Source: DASWRT01 sp036403035 (GTDB taxonomy: Bacteria > Pseudomonadota > Alphaproteobacteria > ATCC43930 > CGMCC-115725). Taken from it: a stretch of DNA of 8,960 nt. The stretch lies in NCBI GenBank assembly GCA_036403035.1, contig DASWRT010000077.1, positions 1 through 8,960 on the forward strand, given 5' to 3'. The notes beneath the pieces were generated by a model that saw only the letters and a program-made list of their open reading frames with translations, had not been told where the DNA came from and did not search any database. Below are positions 6,889 through 8,960 of this stretch, piece after piece. The position numbers and the translations under genes are program-made. How positions within the stretch are numbered: the first letter of the stretch is position 1; every line of letters starts with the position of its first letter.

Positions 6889-7260
6889 ATGCGAGTGACT
6901 GCAAAGCAGCTGTTCGCCGGTTTAGTCGTCGGATGCGCGTGCGCCTGCGCCGCGGCGTCGCCCGGATCGGCCGCCGGCGCGGGCGGATCGGGCGGCAGCG
7001 CCTCGGGCGGGACGGCGGTCGGCACCTTCGGCATTCAGGGCTTCGGTGCGCCGACGGCGCCGCGGCTCGGCGGCAGCAGGCTGTTCGGCGGCTCGTCGAG
7101 CAGCCTCGCGCCGCCCGCGGGACCGCTGGGCTCGACCGCCGCCGGCCCCGGCACGCCGCGCTCGGTGCCGCCGGAGAGCTTTCCCGGCATCGCCAACAAC
7201 CCCGGTTCGACCGGAACGCAGGGCGGTGCGCCGGGCAACAGTTCGGGCGGCTCGAAGTAG
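6889..7260 (+). CDS. Small exported Gly/Ser/Pro-rich protein of unknown function within the efflux operon
   Basis: A 123-residue protein that I do not recognise. MRVTAKQLFAGLVVGC forms a short basic n-region and hydrophobic core; VVGC fits a lipobox (C16), but the AAASPGSA that follows could instead be cut by signal peptidase I. The rest is low complexity: Gly, Ser, Pro and Ala runs broken by a few hydrophobic patches (FGIQGFGAP, GGSRLFGGSSSSLAPP, SFPGIANNP), probably disordered. It has no histidine and no methionine after the start, so a CusF-type metal chaperone is unlikely. In-frame third positions are mostly G or C, like its neighbours, and GGTGAGG (6874-6880) lies eight bases upstream of the ATG, so translation is credible. 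It lies between pump and outer-membrane-factor genes, 43 bases after one and 40 before the other. A periplasmic or envelope-linked helper of the pump is a guess. Confidence 0.7.
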   Translation: MRVTAKQLFAGLVVGCACACAAASPGSAAGAGGSGGSASGGTAVGTFGIQGFGAPTAPRLGGSRLFGGSSSSLAPPAGPLGSTAAGPGTPRSVPPESFPGIANNPGSTGTQGGAPGNSSGGSK

Positions 7261-7300
7261 GTACCGGCGAACGGCACGGCACATGTCTCGGAAACGCGTG

Positions 7301-8554
7301 ATGAACATTGACGGCCGCGGCGTACGAACGCTGCCGCAGGCGCTATCCCTTCTGATTGTTGCGATGGCCTCGGCCGGCACCGCCTGGGCGCAGGCGCCGT
7401 TGCGGCAATTGTCGCTCGACGACGCGATCCGGCTGACGGCGGAGAACCAATCGCTGCGGGCGCGGAACTTCGACCTGAAGGCGAAACAGGCGGCCGAGAT
7501 CACGGCGGGTCTCCGGCCGAACCCGCAATTCTCCTACAGCCCGTCGACGCTGACGCCGCTGCGGAGCGTCGACAACACGCTGTCGGTCGCGCAGACCTTC
7601 GAAACGATGGGCAAGCGCGATCTGCGGGTCCAGAGCGCCCGCGCCGACACGCGCATCTCTGGCTTCCAGGTTCAGGATTTCGAGCGCCAGCTTGCTTTCC
7701 AGGTGAAGTCGACCTTCGTCTCCGCGCTGGTCGCCAAGACGAGCCTGGAGTTCGCGCAGGACAACCTGAAATCGTTGGACGAAGTCGAACGCCTGCAGCG
7801 GCTGCGTTTCCAGAAAGGCGATCTGTCGGGCCTCGATCTCGTCCGCCTCGAAGGAGAGCGCTACGATTTCGAGCGGGATGCGGCGGATGCGCGCAACAGT
7901 CTTCAGAGCACGAAGACGACGCTCCGCACGATCGCGCCCGACCGCATCGCCGAACAGTTCGAGATCAAGGGCGATCTCGTCTATCGCGAGTTCGAGCCGG
8001 CACGCCCGGACCTCATGCGCGTCCTGATGGCCAACCGCCCCGACCTCAAGGCGGCCGATGCGGCGCGCGACAAATCGCAGATCGATATCGACCTCGCCAG
8101 GGCGAACGCCTACCCCGACATCACTCCCTCGATCGGCTACACGCGGACGCATGACGGCCAGGACCTGTTCGGCGTCAGCATCAGCGTTCCGCTGCCGGTG
8201 TTCGACCGGAACCAAGGCGAACGCGCCCGCGTGGCCGCGGACGCGGGAAGGATCCAGGCGGAACGCGAGGCGACCTACAGCCAAGCCGCCGCCGACCTCG
8301 ATACCGCACTCTCGAACTTCGGCACCGCCCGGCAGAAGGTGACGCTGCTGCGCGAGACCTACGTGCCGAAAGCGAAGGAGGCGCGCGACCGCACGGAGAC
8401 CGCGTACCGGCGCGGCGCCGTCTCGCTGCTCGATTTCCTCGACGCGGAGCGGACCTATCGCTCGACGACGCTGAGCTACATTCAGTCGCTCGGCGACTAC
8501 TGGACGGCCGTCTATCAGATCGAGGCGGCGACAGGATCTCCCGTTCAGCCATGA
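7301..8554 (+). CDS. TolC-family outer-membrane efflux factor (CzcC-like)
   Basis: A 417-residue channel protein, close to CzcC in length, that would complete the pump as the outer-membrane exit duct. Signal peptide: R6 and R9, hydrophobic core LSLLIVAMASAG, cleavage after AWA (about residue 30). Mature part shows the two OEP repeats: LSLDDAIRLTAENQSLRARN then SVAQTFETMGKRDLR in the first, and SVPLPVFDRNQGERARV followed by long helices (RETYVPKAKEARDRTETAYR, SLLDFLDAERTYR) in the second. There is no lipobox. Starts at 7283 (ATG) and 7298 (GTG) are possible; 7301 is favoured because GGAAA (7290-7294) sits six bases upstream. The stop overlaps the ATG of the next gene, so the two are probably translationally coupled. 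Placement after the pump and a small gene differs from the classic czcCBA order. Confidence 0.9.
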   Translation: MNIDGRGVRTLPQALSLLIVAMASAGTAWAQAPLRQLSLDDAIRLTAENQSLRARNFDLKAKQAAEITAGLRPNPQFSYSPSTLTPLRSVDNTLSVAQTFETMGKRDLRVQSARADTRISGFQVQDFERQLAFQVKSTFVSALVAKTSLEFAQDNLKSLDEVERLQRLRFQKGDLSGLDLVRLEGERYDFERDAADARNSLQSTKTTLRTIAPDRIAEQFEIKGDLVYREFEPARPDLMRVLMANRPDLKAADAARDKSQIDIDLARANAYPDITPSIGYTRTHDGQDLFGVSISVPLPVFDRNQGERARVAADAGRIQAEREATYSQAAADLDTALSNFGTARQKVTLLRETYVPKAKEARDRTETAYRRGAVSLLDFLDAERTYRSTTLSYIQSLGDYWTAVYQIEAATGSPVQP

Positions 8555-8960
8555 CGCCGTATTGCAAAAGCGCCGCCGCCGTACCGGCGCCGTTCTCCGT
8601 CCGACGGCCGCTATTGGTCGCGGCAACGCTGGCGCTCCTTGCCGGATGCGCGGAACTGCCGGCGGGGATCCAGGCGGACGTGAAGGGACTCGCCGCGTAC
8701 CGCGATCAGGTGTACCGCAGCGCAAGCACCGCGTACCGCGAGGCGCCGACGGAACAGGCGCGTGACGAGCGGCGGCTCGCCTATGGACGGGCGGCAGCGG
8801 CGTGGAACACGGTCCTGCACCGTACCTTCATCAACGTCGTGTCGGGCGCCGATATGGCCTATGGCGACGGCGACAGGATCCAGCCGGCGCTCCGGACAGC
8901 GGAAGACGATACCGCCGAACTGCTCAGAACGGCCGGTTCCGATGAAAACGAAACGTCTCT
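8551..8960 (+). CDS. Predicted lipoprotein of unknown function, 3' end beyond the window
   Basis: The ATG overlaps the TGA of the outer-membrane-factor gene (ATGA), and the frame stays open to the window end, giving at least 136 residues. R18, R19 and a hydrophobic core (LLVAATLALLAGC) end in a good lipobox LAGC, so C33 should be lipidated. Residue +2 is Ala rather than Asp, which favours outer-membrane sorting by the general Lol rule. The mature part is Ala/Arg/Tyr-rich and looks helical (LAAYRDQVYRSASTAYREAP, RRLAYGRAAAAWNTVLHR), with three A/V-YR repeats near the start. There is no metal-site motif and I recognise no family. Overlapping with the last structural gene of the pump suggests co-production with it. 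An efflux-associated lipoprotein is possible; that role is inference. Confidence 0.75.
   Translation, partial: MTPYCKSAAAVPAPFSVRRPLLVAATLALLAGCAELPAGIQADVKGLAAYRDQVYRSASTAYREAPTEQARDERRLAYGRAAAAWNTVLHRTFINVVSGADMAYGDGDRIQPALRTAEDDTAELLRTAGSDENETS

Noticed and set aside
6842..6898. An 18-codon frame whose ATG overlaps the pump stop and whose stop overlaps the next gene's start
   Set aside because: It could couple translation of the small gene to the pump, but its product (MSPRRPGSRQTVRISRCE) has no recognisable features, and the next gene has its own good ribosome-binding site.
2367..7034. A minus-strand open frame of over 1500 codons antisense to the adaptor and pump
   Set aside because: It is a by-product of strong G/C bias at third positions of the plus-strand genes. 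Its translation is Arg/Asp/His-rich without domains, and the sense strand encodes two clear conserved families.
6889..7260. The small operon protein as a CusF-like periplasmic metal chaperone
   Set aside because: It has no His and no Met beyond the start codon, and its low-complexity sequence does not resemble the compact CusF barrel.

Overview
This is a high-GC window from a Gram-negative bacterium, with most third codon positions G or C. It encodes cell-envelope proteins: outer-membrane porins and a tripartite efflux pump. Porin types, base composition and gene style suggest an alphaproteobacterium. That placement is an inference; no rRNA or other phylogenetic marker is present.

Layout. 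Positions 1-369 hold the 3' end of a plus-strand general porin, followed by a textbook rho-independent terminator (395-426). A second, unrelated porin of the carbohydrate-porin (OprB) type lies on the minus strand (450-1922). About 420 bases without a gene then separate it from a divergent plus-strand operon. This gap carries two arrays of tandem 11-bp GTnA-type repeats in opposite orientations (2051-2094 on minus, 2229-2272 on plus). The second sits directly upstream of a -10-like CATAAT. Exact 11-bp phasing is the pattern bound by OmpR/PhoB-family response regulators, so one two-component regulator may control both transcripts. No regulator gene lies in the window.

The operon runs from 2343 past the window end. 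Its genes are an RND periplasmic adaptor (2343-3632), a CzcA-type heavy-metal RND pump (3663-6845), a small exported Gly/Ser/Pro-rich protein (6889-7260), a TolC-type outer-membrane factor (7301-8554) and a lipoprotein cut off by the window end (8551-8960). The lipoprotein start overlaps the outer-membrane-factor stop. Adaptor, pump and outer-membrane factor should form one channel from inner membrane to exterior, driven by protons. The pump's TM4 has the Asp/Asp/Glu triad of divalent-cation exporters and lacks the methionine pattern of CusA. Two extra exported proteins without a recognised family travel with the pump and are the likeliest new components.

Main oddities are the paired regulatory arrays, a 17-codon segment of the pump that looks shifted out of its ancestral frame by two compensating indels, and the two unrecognised envelope proteins. 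The pump system itself belongs to a known class. I see no CRISPR array, tRNA, rRNA or insertion sequence.
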